Translations under genes and position numbers: made by a program
Notes under the pieces: generated by a model
Told to the model about the DNA's origin: nothing
The model's database searches: none
The model's input: only the letters and a program-made list of their open reading frames with translations
Origin: Saxidomus purpurata
Lineage: Eukaryota; Mollusca; Bivalvia; Venerida; Veneridae
Direction: 5' to 3'
Length of the DNA stretch: 64,000 nucleotides
NCBI GenBank assembly: GCA_022818135.1
Contig: JAFMSR010000005.1
Span: forward strand, 21,702,854 to 21,766,853
Shown here: one piece after another, positions 1-12,199 of the stretch
How positions within the stretch are numbered: position 1 is the first letter of the stretch
Layout: each line of letters starts with the position of its first letter

Positions 1-254
1 TCATTCCCTTGACTGAGGTGAGCTTTAATTGAGACAAAATTGTTGATAGAGATATTTTTCTTAAAAGAAATTAAGACTTTGAGAGAAAAAACACCTCTCA
101 ATCTCAACAGACTTTTAAAAGTTTATAGTAACTACTGAATTTAAAAAACAAATACGGACGATAAAAAATTGCTATAAATAAAAGGTACATGCTCAAGCGA
201 GGTATATGTAATGTTTTCATAACGTTTTAATACAATATTTCTTCTTTATTTTAG

Positions 255-3200
255 GTACGAAATTGCAGCACAAGCTATATCCAAACGGGCCATTTATTTC
301 ACCTTACAAAGTAGACTTCCGGCAACACGATGATATACAAGGAGGACAGAAAATAAACAATATGGTCAAGATACACGGTATGGTCAAGATACACGGTATG
401 TAAAGTGATATTACCGTTCTTAATTCTAAGAAAAAACATTAATCAGTTTAACAGTTTTTTTTCCAATGGAATATAGAGAAAGTCTATAAATCGACCATCC
501 TTCCTTTCTGACATTTCTGAGGTATATGTATACTTTATAAAGCCCACAACTGTCATGTTTTCAAGCGTCAATTCAACTTAGCCATTTGAAGGGTAATATG
601 ACTTTAGATATAATTTATCAATGTATTATTTGTTTCACGTGTTTTTCACATTTACTTTGTGATTCTCACTGAAAAAAAAATATGTTAAAGTTAAAATATG
701 GACCCTGTTAGTATGAATTTTGGAATGTTTACATGCGTTTAAGCTAACAGGTCGATCGGTATTTAGGGAGCGTCCATCCGTCACACAAAATTGACGTTGG
801 CTATAACTTTGCCATTTCTTAAGATTTTTTCATCAAACTTTACAATTGTATTGCTCATGACAAATGGGTCATGATGCCGCCAAACTTTCTTGGTCAATGT
901 CATATTTGACAGAGTAATGCCCCTTTTTGTACTTAGATTTTGTCGCAAAAACTTAATAGTTATTCTGACAAAGCGTAAGAGGGCGACACAAGTGTTCTAC
1001 TGAACATCCATCTAGTTATGAAAAAGACGTTTGCTGTTGGGAACAATTCTTTTGTTTCTGGCAAATTCCTTTGCATTATATCTTGATACAATATCCAATG
1101 TTTAAAACAGTTTTGAGACGGTGCAACGTCGTCCATAGAACGGATGTACATTCGGTATTTTCATTCTCAGGTTGTTTAATGATATTTGCTTGGATGATTT
1201 TGGCCAGCGCATCTATAATTTTGGCACGTTATTATAAACATCAGTGGCCTGAAGGTCGTGCATGTGGTAGAAGAGTGTGGTATCAGGTAATCTTTATGCA
1301 TTATGAGTTTTCAAATTGACCTCATTTATACAAAAATCGATATTCTTTTATTATGAAAAGTTGTTAATCTAATCAGATTGGTTTGCAAAAATACATACGT
1401 GTATAATATTCACGTGTGACCATCATCATCATAGTTCCAAATTCCACTTAATTATTATTTCTTATAGCAACTCTAGTCTGTAACGAAGTTAGTTTGGGCT
1501 TACTCTGGACCTACGCCAATAAACTTAGATTTCACAACCCTAAACACATTTGCGTTTAAAAATATACTTTTTTCAAGTCTTTAATTTTAGATGTTTTGAT
1601 GTAAATGCTGGCATAGAACACACTGTTTGTTTCTTACAACTGTTCTATAAATGCATGTAGGCCGTTTTGATTATGTCTCTAAAGATCATTAGTTGCTTTC
1701 TACGATCTTCTGCAGGTACACAAGGTTCTTATGCTTACCGTTTTGACATGCGTGATTGTGTCGTTTATTGTAATATGGGTTCACACAAAAGGTTATGCAG
1801 AGGTATGAAATTTAAAGTAGCTTCAAATACATGTTACTACATAATAATTGTAAAAGACATGCCTTCTAGTTCAAACAGCTTAAATTCAATTGGTAACGCT
1901 AATAGGGATCCAAACTACAACGAAAACAATGGTGTCAGCTCGGGCGGAGAGTTATCACCACTTTGTTAACCGTATCACGGCACCAAGACTACTCATTCTT
2001 TTTTTTTGTGGATGTGCATTAAAAGATTAAAGAATAAGTAGAATCAGCAGCAGTTGCAGTCACAACAACAACAACAAATAAAAAGAAATGTAATTGTCTT
2101 GCTCAGGTGTTTTAAACTTTTAGTATTACATTTTTTCACGTTAGTACTGGAATAATGATAATGGTAATAATAAGAATCAGAATCCTTTAAGCTATAAGTG
2201 CAAGTAAATTATCTACCCTATATTCAAAATTATACTAAATATTATATGCATGGGAAAATATATATAAAACATTCTCAAATGTTACAGAACATTGACATTT
2301 ACGGGTATGAACTATTTCTTTATTATCTAAAACATTCATCACGTTATGTTTAAATTTCAGTTACAGGGGGCAAATGCGATACAGAGAGCCCATCCTACAC
2401 TCGGCATCCTTGTCATGGGATTAACGGTTTTAAATGTATGGACACAATTTTTTTCTCAGACTTTAGACATATACATACTGGCAAAAGAAACGCACTTTTA
2501 CCTGTGCAATTTTAACATTATGCAATCGATTAGACGGATGTCAGTACTGAGAGATAGCTATATTGGAAACAGTTTTTGAATCAGTTAGCTCGTGGTTATA
2601 TAAAGCACCCTGACAGGGGACTTTTCAACAGGCATTATTTCATGAAAGATTGTGTGCTGACTTTTTTTCTATAAATGATCAAGCAATGAAAAAGTTGCGT
2701 TACTTTTGCCGGTGAGTATATATACTGGAAGGCGACGAGCTTTGCTTGTTTTTAATTATATTACACAAAACCCTATGAATGGTTATTATGGTTAATGTTT
2801 TACTCATGTGTTTGCAAACAGCAAAATGTATTTCAACTCGAAAGAGATAGGAATATTATCAATGATGATATTAACCAATCACATGCTCTTACGACGATGA
2901 CAAAGATATATTTGCGCATGTAGCAACAGAGGTTATAGACTTAATACGTGTTTCGCTTGTAGATGATGGCCTTTATACAGATAATTCATCCCAAAAACAA
3001 CATCCGCCAGCCATAATCCCCCAAGTACGAAAATACGTAAAAATACTGATACGACACAAACGGCAATTCTAATACCAACTATACAAAAACAATACTTTTT
3101 CTGAGCGCAATACGTTAAGAACAACCTAAACACACAACTAAACACACAATATGTCACAATAAACAGTCAGATTTATTGGCCTTACAATTTTAATCATTGC

Positions 3201-5014
3201 AACACTGACCCTGATTTATGCGCCACTTGTTAAAGTTGTTTTCCAAATTCCTGACTATTAAATTTGCTTTAAACCTTTACTTTTCAGCCAATCATGGCAT
3301 TCATACGACCAAAATCTGACACAGCAACACGACCAGTGTTTAAATATGTACATGGATTTGTAGGAACAACCGTTTACGTCATTGCAAGTACGTTACCGTT
3401 TTTGTTTATGTTTTAATACAGTTAACCTTACTGTGTCTTCATCTCAAATGAAATGCAGTTTGGTTAGTAAAGTTTATTCCAGTTTACAAATAACACATGC
3501 TTTATTGAACTGGTTAGTTTTATTTTAAGGTATGAAACGTATTATAATTGTCCACAGTCTAACATTTGTACAAATTTTACTTATATATTAGATAGTCGTG
3601 TAGTTGTTGATTGTTTAAAGTAGAAGGCAATTTACCCTTCATCAATGAAAATTACAGAATGAAATAGCCTCCAGAACATAACAAAGGACAACTGTTTTAA
3701 ATACACAAAGAAATCCAGAGTCTTCAGCGCTTTGATTATGATTTGTTAAACATTTACTCCATTTACAGTACTGAACATCATTCTTGGTGTAACCTTGCCG
3801 GGGACGGCTGTTCCGTCGTACACGATGTGGATCGTTGTAGCTTTTGCTGTCTATCAATTGTTATTTGAAATTATGATGGAATCATATGAGTGCTTTTTGA
3901 TTAAAACAGGTTAGTTAACACATTCGAACTTGTCTAAAGAGAGCATTTCAATTGTTCTCAAGTTTTAGTTAGTAATAATTTTGATAAAGGTGTTATTAAA
4001 CACGACTGTGTAATAAGTAATTAAATGGCTGGAAAGTTGATAATTTATATGTGTAACATCCGTTCCAAAACATTGAAACTGTATCTGCCTATCGGAATAC
4101 ACAATTCAAAACAGAATGGTACCTAATTAGAAATTTTGTCATGAGTTTAAAGCTGCTCGCTCTCAGTCATTTTTTTAAATTTAGAGTCATATTATACTGG
4201 AGCCTATTTATATGACTATATGTTCTAAAATACGTTATTTACATACAGTTTGAATAACTTTATTTTTTTTACCAAAATCTGAGAGCGAGCAGCTTTAAGA
4301 GATGAGTATTTTTGACCTTTGTAACATGACGGACAACGACCTAGCATTGTCATTAGAACATAAATTAACTATTATCCATCGCAAGGAGCAAAAACATTAT
4401 CGATATTCGCCAGTCACTAGCATTAAGTATTGCATTGTACGAAAGAGTTTTAGTTGTTGCATTGTTTGATATTTCAGGTAGAAAATCTGATTATGAAATA
4501 AGAGAAATGTCAGCTATTAGGAGGAACTCAATAACGAAGTTGCCTGAACCTCCGGTAAATATAACATCATTTTCAGTTCCTTAAATAAAACCAAGAGTCA
4601 ATAAACGAAGCACACTCTAAAACGCATCACCATATACATATAATAATAATTATATTATTACCAAACATTGATAGAAATATGACGTAAAAGGAAAGATGTT
4701 CAATAATGCAAAATAGACGAGTTCACAATCCCGATAATCCGATTAGACCTTTTCTAACCTGAATCGAAAACGAGGCTCAGACGTATTGCTTTATACAACA
4801 ATGGCCGATAGACACGCATATAACGTTGTAGATGCTACTTTACTCTCTGTTGAAGTGCTAATAGTATAATTCAATAGAAGTACTACAAACTAATAAAACA
4901 ATACAGTTAAATGTATATTTTAAGGGATCTCTGCTGAAGAACATTCTTTTCGCCACTCACGTGTTGATATTGCTCGGTTTTGGTGTCACATGTATAGTGC
5001 GAATAGCTTTATGA
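255..5014 (+). CDS. FRRS1: FRRS1-like ferric-chelate reductase, cytochrome b561 part (5' partial, 8 exons)
   Basis: Exons by splice consensus and phase: 255-377 (or -395), 1171-1286, 1716-1802, 2361-2435, 3288-3387, 3769-3909, 4478-4554, 4925-5014 (TGA). The joined frame is open and gives about 268 residues. It shows the b561 core with the four expected haem histidines, each in its usual context: KIHG/CLMIFAWM, VHKVLM, RAHPTLG and YVHGFVG. It also has the RPVFKYVH stretch typical of ferric-chelate reductase 1 and a last hydrophobic helix. In the family, b561 moves electrons across a membrane to reduce ferric iron, and N-terminal reeler and DOMON domains precede it; those exons would lie left of base 1. 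The family is clear; whether it is FRRS1 or a sister paralogue is less so. A repeat block begins about 80 bases after the stop, so no poly(A) site is assigned. Confidence 0.9.
362..397 (+). repeat. 18-bp tandem duplication containing a splice donor (FRRS1-like gene)
   Basis: The 18-bp unit ATGGTCAAGATACACGGT occurs twice head to tail. Each copy carries a donor: CACG|GTATGG after 377 and CACG|GTATGT after 395. Both keep the same phase, so the second would simply add six residues (MVKIHG) next to the first haem-ligand histidine. The second donor fits the consensus better. Confidence 0.85.
4147..4298. mobile_element. Short TTAA-type MITE in an FRRS1 intron
   Basis: A 144-bp element (4151-4294) has perfect 16-bp terminal inverted repeats, AGCTGCTCGCTCTCAG at the left and its reverse complement at the right. 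TTAA is present directly outside both ends (4147-4150 and 4295-4298). TTAA target duplication is the hallmark of piggyBac-type transposition. The interior is AT-rich without an ORF, so it would be non-autonomous. Confidence 0.8.
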
Positions 5015-5092
5015 AGTTCGGAATCAAACAGCTGATTGTCAAAGGCTTAACAGAGCAAGGCTGAGTCTAAAGGAACAGAAATGACGGTTATT
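5015..5092. other. Short stretch between FRRS1 stop and block Z
   Basis: Follows the FRRS1-like stop codon and probably includes its 3' UTR. No AATAAA is seen here; the nearest AATAAA motifs lie at about 5284 and 5354, inside the following region. Confidence 0.4.
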
Positions 5093-6859
5093 GCATGATA
5101 GGGAACGGTACATGAACGCCTGTCCATGAGCATGTTGCATAAGACACTATTGTGTGTTGCTAAAAGGTCTAAACTACACTGGCATTTCACTACTATATAC
5201 TGCTATTACATTATGATTTTTTGTAATATACATTGTTAGTAAATACTAGTGTGTTCAGTAACTAGTTAATATGTCAGCTGTTAATAAACCACGGAAATCG
5301 GTCGTTCGTTCCAGGTTATGATACAACAATTCATCATTTCGGACCAAAGGACCAAGGGATTCAATAAAATTCCATTCGTAGACTAAGCTTAGTAGCTGTA
5401 GCCTACTTTCTTTTTCAGTACTAACTAAATCGAATTTACTAACGAAACAACTTTCTTGCATATCTAAATTCAGTTTTGCCTCGCAGGGTAATATGATATA
5501 CATATGTGGAACATGGTGTTGGCCTCCCAAATATATGTAGGATTAATAATGATGATGTTTGTATTTGGGTATATGGAGCTTAGCAACTGTAAATAAGTGG
5601 GAATGGAATGTCGCCAGTTCTATTATTCCGGGCTTCTATGCATCTTTAACATGGAAATAATTACTTAAATGATAAAACAATGTGTAAAAATTCAATAATT
5701 GTTGTGTCAGTCGAACAAATGAAGAGACAATTAATGTTATATTATAGAGTTTCAAACGTTGTTTGATTTTAGTGACTTTATAAGCATCATTTGTCGCCAT
5801 AAACACATTTTTGTACTATATGAAGATCAATAAACTAGAATTACCTATACGATTTTAGTAGTCTGTTCCATTGTGGCGTAACAAGTAATATATATATTTA
5901 CATTATTTAGTTTTAATGCTGGACACAAGGGTTCCCGAGCCAAGTTATCTTCAATAAATTGTAAATCTTTATTTTAACTGCTGTGATGTGGGTGACCTTC
6001 AGTGTATGTACATGGATGTCTAATATCATGTGTTGGATAAAACTCATTTATCAGATAAAATTCTGTAGCAGTGATTTACTACAATGGAAGACTGCCAAAC
6101 TGGTTGTGACACCCAGCTCCTCAAGTTGGCAGCTGAACATTCGGCAAACTTAGCATGGACGTCGTTATGCTAGATCTGTTCAAAGCTTTTGATCGCTATC
6201 TTGTCAACGATAACTTGCCAAACGATGGTATTGCAGAACCAGTGGGTGACCTTCAGTTAGACTCAGTTCTCTCCAGTAGAAGCCAGTGAGTCAATGTGGA
6301 AGGCGCTATGTTAAATGATACTCTGGAAACGTCATTAGCAGAGTGCCCAAGGTGGTACCGTCCTGGTGCCGCTGCCTTTTCTTCTGTTGATACAAAACCT
6401 CTGTCAGAATGCAATTACCTAATCATGATATTCTTCCGATTACTGCATAATATGAAGGCCAACCAAAAACTGTCGAAATTATGAAAATCACTTAAAGAGC
6501 TCGACAAATTGAGAAATGAAGTACGTGGTCTTCTTCCCAAAGTATAATGTACTGCGGATCACTAGGTCTTTCCAAAACAAAAATTACTAAATAGGTCACT
6601 TTTGTTGCACACCCAATGCTTTACTCCTAATCAGAAGTATTTTTGAAATTTCATTACAGTTTAGGTTCAAAGTCTTCAAACAACCAACACTGTCTTAACC
6701 TAAAGACACTAGAGAAACCTTAGTTAGCTTAACATTCTTGATTACACGTTAAGTTGAAACATACGTAATAGCAATTATTTCCCCCCATATTCTGAAGCTG
6801 CGAGATGATGAACAGAGATATGCTGTATCGCGATATTGTCTCAAACATTTTACAATTTA

Positions 6860-6985
6860 CTGTTCGCAGAAAAAACTGCTGTACCTTTGGTACTTAAATG
6901 GATAAAGAGATGAAACCTGACATGTTATTATAATGACACAGAAATCAATGCCTGGAAAAAACCAAATCCTGTCAAATCCTTGAAT
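6860..6985 (+). pseudogene. Decayed F-type lectin exon fragment (copy 0)
   Basis: Around 6928 the frame reads YYNDTEINAWKKPNP, which resembles the YNDTDKNAYKNATIHIP stretch of the gene A lectin exon (15901-16128). The flanks match the clearer relic at 35.94-36.14 kb. It has no open frame across it and no usable splice sites. Identified mainly through the three-way repeat alignment, so moderate confidence. Confidence 0.4.
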
Positions 6986-7858
6986 TTTAAGGATTCATCC
7001 CGTGGGTGTTTAATTGGTATTGGACACTAAACTATACTGTATTAGGTTGATTTGCCTGAACTAAATTATGAAATGGTAGTTTTTTTGTTAACATTGTAAT
7101 ATTAAACTAATGTAAAGCCTTTGAAACTACGGTCTAAAAAAGTAACTTTCTGTTTCAATTTACAAAATCACATGTTGTTACTTGTTAGGGGTTATCTCTT
7201 TATAATGTAGGTCTGCTTAATACAATAACATAGACTTATATTATAACCTTTTGACTTATTGAGACTTACCATATTCTCTCATACATAATTGACATGCATG
7301 TCAATTTGCAGATCAGGCCTATTTACATACAAAATTGTCCATATTTGTATCTGTTACCCAATACTTTCACTCTCTTATTTTGAGTCCTTTTCCTGCGGGG
7401 ATATTTTTTCCATTTGCAAAAATTTACTAGATCTTGCAATAAGCCAGATCTTTACTAACTAGTCCATTCAGATTACCGGTATTTCCGCTGCATTTTACTT
7501 ATGATGAAACTGTCTTTCTTACTCTTAAGTAAACACAATATAATGTATCAAGTTATTACCAAACAATCAGCAACAAAAGTCTTACAATCAGTCCAAATAG
7601 TTCATAGACAAAACAGGCTGTCTTCGAGTTACCCTATTTAGCATACTCATATGAAAAGAGGTACCTAATAACAAACATGGACATTGCACTATATAATAAA
7701 AAGTATGAACATTTTGCAGACAGAAATACAGACTTGCTTTCTTCAGATCAATTGTTGTCATTTTCCTGAAAGTCCCAATCTTGTAATTGAATAAGACAGT
7801 TTGAACATTTAGCTATATACTGTGGTTGAGTAAAAAACGTGTTGTATGTATTTTGCAG

Positions 7859-7923
7859 CTAATCGGCTTAATTCATCCTACATATATAGCGAACAGTTTT
7901 TGGTTGATGACAACCCGATTCAG
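7859..7923 (+). other. Orphan exon-like segment
   Basis: A pyrimidine-rich acceptor (TATTTTGCAG) and a GTAACA donor bound 65 bases. Phase 1 in, phase 0 out gives NRLNSSYIYSEQFLVDDNPI, a plausible cytoplasmic-tail-like peptide. These are the phases of FRRS1 exon 4478-4554. I recognise no family and see no copy elsewhere in the window; it may be chance. Confidence 0.2.
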
Positions 7924-8089
7924 GTAACATGTGAATAATAAATATGCTTTTTTAAGCATTTCATAGTATTATTATATTTTGTAATTGTGTCCTATTTGCA
8001 GAGAATATTAGAAATGATAAAGCACTGTAGGTAATACACACATATATTTTTCAAAAGAGTCTGTGAAAGTTCTATACAGTCACTAGACG

Positions 8090-8812
8090 GTCAGCTAATG
8101 CGAACGTGGGTTTAAATGTTGTAATGACCCAGACACTTGTCGGTTCTACTGGTGTGAGAAAGCTACTTCTGGGTAGCAGTATAACAGCACCTAGTCGTTG
8201 TTCAATGCAAAAAGAACTGCTACAAAGATAAATACATTACTAGTGCTAGTCAACAAAGATGACATGAAGCAGAAGAGGACTCAGCTAATAAAATCAGGGG
8301 TAATCAAGACAATAAGATTACAATGCAAGGGATGGAATGTTAAAAAACAGGTCATGGACGGGAGTTACTTGCACACCGTAACAATCTGTAATACAGATGG
8401 CCTATCTTGTAGCAGAAAATGTAACCAACAAGCACGATATTGCTAATTTGAAGCTTGAAAGAAGATCTGTTCCAAACACATACAGGAATATGATAAATGC
8501 GATGCTTAGTCTGGACACTGCTTAGTCACAGTCTCCATTGAAACATCAATTGGTGGTTATGTAAAACGCTGGGTTAGTCTTTCATTGGAGGGTCTGCTGC
8601 AAAAAAGTCAAATAGTTATAGTTAAATATATAACCACTTATGCAGCTGCATATTTGACTGCAACGAATTTGTTCGGAAAAAACCGCACTTCGACAGAGCC
8701 AGTACATCAAATAGATGTACGCCACTTTGCCACAAAGCGCTATAAACAAATGAAGAACAGTACAGATGTACTAGCCATGATGCCAGGAAAGACTGTCCAG
8801 TTCAGACTATAA
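8090..8812 (+). pseudogene. Coding-like relic of unknown family (probable transposon debris)
   Basis: Short open stretches (8198-8446 and 8585-8812) are interrupted by stops. The first part recurs at 59.65-60.0 kb, and both copies preserve the peptide CNTDGLSCSRKC, a cysteine pattern that looks coding in origin. The second stretch contains basic runs such as RHFATKRYKQMK. I do not recognise the parent protein. Stops and frame breaks in both copies argue against a working gene. Confidence 0.3.
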
Positions 8813-10936
8813 TTATTTGCAAAACAGATATTCACTGACTTGAATAAATGTTGCAATGAAGAATTTCAGGCGATATGCAAAGATAAAAACTGCAACATTA
8901 AAGTCTTTATCCAAATAGCATTGTAAAATTAACTTAGATAAAAAGCAGAAGAAAAAGAGACTCTCCTGCAATGCATTGAGAAAAGGCTCAGCTTGGAAGT
9001 CTTTCCAAGACAAAACTAAATACAGTCAAAATACGAAGCTACCAATAGATGCTTACGAAGATCCTTTCTTAAGAATACAACCTTCGGACAAAACTTCACT
9101 GATAGAACACATTTTGCTGTACTCAGTTGCAACAATGGTCTTGATGATCACCGTGTAAACTGGACTATAGCTAGTGGTAGTACCGACATCGTCGGGGCAG
9201 TAAGATGTCATTAATACCTCTCTTAACAACGTTGCACTGAAATACAGAAACAGAGAAAAACAGACAGTACGGTCAATATTGTACCAGGTAAAACAAGCGA
9301 ACTACATGTATATAAATTGTATGATAGAGATCTGAATAAAATAAATTCGCTCGAAACACTAGAAGACAAAATCCAGTAAAATCAACCCATTAAAGCTTCA
9401 TCCAACAAGACAACCAACACATCTGCGTCGGATCATGCTTAGAAAAGGGGCATATTATGTCTTGTATACATTCATTAATAATTTGAACTGCTTGGACTTT
9501 AATTTAAGAAATAATCTAGAATAAAAAAGATTATTTCGATTCTTATAAGCCGAATTTTTGAAAACTGTCGTAACTACTACGGACCTTCTTTCAGCACGGC
9601 GGTAATGTGTAAAATAGAATAAATAGTGGCGGTTGGAATACGCTCCCCTATTCGGGCAGCCACTAAAGATATCATACATAACTATATTATACATACTTAT
9701 TTAAGTTTAATCATCTACTAAATAAAATATAAAAAAAAATACCTGTCTGTGACATTATGCAGAAGACGTCAGATTCAGAACAAAACAGACAACCGATTTA
9801 AATGCGTACCGTTAATTTAAAAACTGTACAACGTTTTAACGTGGAGTAATGAGATCAATGTGATGACGTAAACGTTTTCATTCATTGTTTTGTCTCCCGG
9901 AATCAAAACATTGTATGACTGTTAATGCTGAATGTCTTGGTCTTTTTAAAGGAAAACAAGGTGAGGGTATTCCAAGGCTTACTTGACGTAATCCAAATTA
10001 ATATTTAGGTTCTTAAACAAAACTTTTTCATGCGACTGATGTATACTGATATCATTTCTATTTCTATATTTTATTTACTGCGCTGGAGTAAATTAGAAAA
10101 GTCGGAAGGAGCTACTTCCATGTTCAATACTCCGCCTACTTTCCCCGAGTGCTTTAATCATATTAAAGCACTCGAATTGACTATAAAACTATACCATAGG
10201 CATATTAGAATGAAAGTTCCATGATAACACAGTTCCTTAAGACTTATATTACCGAGAAAATTGTCTTCGCGACTCCGTTAGTTGTACAATACCGGATTTC
10301 ATAATCTTTCTCTTTTAACTTCAAAAAGCGCATGTATTTTACAGTGATATTGCAAGGTATAAGAAACAGCATATCACAATACTGTCTCATTCGTAAAGGA
10401 AGACAAACATGAACATTGTTTCAGTGCAAATAGAACAGTGTGTTTTATCATTCTGTTATCAGTTGACATTTTATTTTTCGATTTCCAATAACACATATAT
10501 GTTCACAACTTATTTCTTAGCTTAAATCAAGTATTAACCGTCTGATAACACCAGGAAGTACCTGGGTATCCGACCGCTGTTTGTATTTTGATAAAAATGT
10601 GTTGCTCCTTAAAGTTTTAATCTCGTCAAGATACGGTAGAATTAAAAGGTAACTCAATGAGATGGTCTCTGTTGGATTATACACTTTATAAACTAGTAAG
10701 TGAATATAGTCTTTAAAAGTTCTTATATGCTTAATTGATTTTTGTTTCATTTGTATCAACATGACAAATTTTATGACAGTGTAAAGGCTTAAAGAATAAA
10801 TAAATATATACATATTCAAATTATTTGATTTTCAATTAACGTTTTAAAACTCTTCTTTCCAAAATTTCACTTAAAGCATATATAAAGTGCAAGTCAGCCT
10901 AGATGCTCATTAAGCCGGATGCTCCGTTTACAGTAC

Positions 10937-11225
10937 TTTCTAACGCAGTACCGATGTAACGTCGTTTCTGATTGGTGACGTCGTTTAAATTTGCGACTAT
11001 TAAATAACGTATATATAGTCGCAAAATTCGAACGGCGTTTTAATTATCACATTTAGACACATTGTGCGTTAGAAAAGGGATACCTATTTAGTGATTTTGA
11101 TAGTTGCGACCGTATATACGGTTTTAATGGTCGCAAACAGTTTTAACAGCTCCGGTTAACGCCGTCGCCGTTACAAATATTTGCGACCATTAAAAACCGT
11201 ATATACAGTCGCAAATATCAAAATT
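10937..11225. mobile_element. TTGCGAC-family MITE (left terminal repeat plus core)
   Basis: Begins TTTCTAACGCAGTACCGATG. The right ends of the copies at 35.63 and 59.06 kb are the reverse complement of this start, which defines it as a terminal inverted repeat. Inside are hairpins built on TTTGCGACTAT/ATAGTCGCAAA (10990-11000 with 11015-11025) and TTGCGACC/GGTCGCAA, then a GC-richer centre with GCCGTCGCCG. No ORF. This copy lacks the right terminus. Confidence 0.7.
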
Positions 11226-11585
11226 TCAAAACAGTTATTCTTATAGTATAAGTGATATTTTTGGATGGATTTTTATATTGGCTATATTGGCGGTCTTCTT
11301 TGGTTGCGCCAAATCTAAACACCGTCATAATAAATCACCACAGTTAAGCCACCACTAATAAATAAATACATGTAACGTCAAACTGTGAAACTGCTTATTT
11401 AGTCACTCTATAATGGTACACAAATTGGTATAAATCACCGGTGTTTAACAGTTTAACTATTAAAAGCCATGTGCCGTAGATTTGTAATTAAAACAATACA
11501 CTACAAGAAAACCATTGATGCAAAGCATCAAAGGTCGCCGGTAACAAGTTGCTATATATCTGACGGACAGATACATTGACTGCCA

Positions 11586-11776
11586 GGGGAGCGGTGGTGT
11601 AGAGGTTTAGGTGTCTGCCGCTCATCCCGGAGGTTGCGGGTTCGAGCCCCACCAAGGTCACGACCGTACCTCCTCATATGACACCAGTATTGGTTTTTCC
11701 AGGAAGCGGACTCGAGAGTGACTCGATAAGCTCAAAGCTTTCTTCACAATCGAGCTAAAATAAATTAGTATAAACT
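11586..11776 (+). mobile_element. tRNA-derived SINE, full length
   Basis: The RNA polymerase III A box (TGGTGTAGAGG, 11595-11605) and B box (GGTTCGAGCCC, 11639-11649) lie in a tRNA-like head. A tail of about 115 bp follows, running into TAAATTAGTATAAACTA. The same sequence recurs inverted at 21974-22164, and tail-only at 33640-33762. Confidence 0.85.
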
Positions 11777-12172
11777 AGATAGATTGAATTCTTCCATTCT
11801 TCTCTCAACTGTTCCTTTACTAACATCAAGCAACTCTGAAATGTCTCTAACCTTAAGTCCCGAATCAATAAGACACTGAAGAGTTTCAACAGGAATATCA
11901 TATTTTCTTCCTTGTCTTGACAATATTTCTATTTCTGAAATGCTGTGCTCAGAATGTAAATTATCCAGTATCTCAAGTGCTTATTAACAAATCCTATACA
12001 ACTATCAATACAAACAAATCTTGATAACTGTAATAAAAAAGTTAGAACATCTTGTAGTTCTGTGGTAATGTTTAGAGTGCGTCCATTCTCTATACTCTGA
12101 ACAGCATACTGTATCTTCAGCCCGCAGAGATCTTTTATACATGACAGCTGTTCTTCAGAGCTGAAAATATAA
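11768..12172 (-). pseudogene. Relic of an HTH-plus-integrase-type protein, N-terminal part
   Basis: Read on the minus strand, 11980-11768 gives a segment ending GTVERRMEEFNLS, preceded by GRKYDIPVETLQCLIDSG. This matches the helix-turn-helix that precedes the integrase core in a large animal family (GRP..I..E.L..L...G......A..L.VS..TV.RR..E..LS). Upstream, 12172-11990 gives a charged helix-rich stretch (SEEQLSCIKDLCGLKIQYAV) in a different frame, so at least one frameshift lies near 11983. No integrase core follows; the SINE abuts the end. Family assigned by motif memory only. Confidence 0.5.
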
Positions 12173-12199
12173 ATGGATGCTGGTGTTCAATCCCAAAGA

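Larger units (their letters stand above)
5093..10870. repeat. Block Z, copy 0: diverged intergenic repeat block
   Basis: A mosaic of segments that recur in the same order at about 34.7-38.6 kb and 57.5-61.2 kb. Matches seen: 5093-5216 with 35019-35157 and 57810-57950; 6660-6850 with 58512-58700; 6890-7090 with 35940-36290 and 59350-59620; 8090-8445 with 59650-60000; 10230-10480 with 36307-36560 and 60420-60650; 10530-10860 with 36690-37015 and 60760-60945. Copy 0 is the most diverged. Nothing here is an intact gene; 9.15-10.2 kb holds no feature I can name. Confidence 0.7.

Noticed and set aside
5255..5530. Minus-strand 91-codon ORF downstream of FRRS1
   Set aside because: No recognisable domain, no splice context and no conserved copy in the other blocks.
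6155..6292. Short ORF with LDLFKAFDR, resembling a reverse transcriptase motif
   Set aside because: Only about nine residues match and no flanking RT motifs are seen; could be chance.
11586..11660. Functional tRNA gene
   Set aside because: A and B boxes are present but the sequence continues into a tail shared with other copies and does not fold as a complete cloverleaf; it is a SINE. The same holds for the heads at 28.4, 45.5, 62.6 and 63.6 kb.
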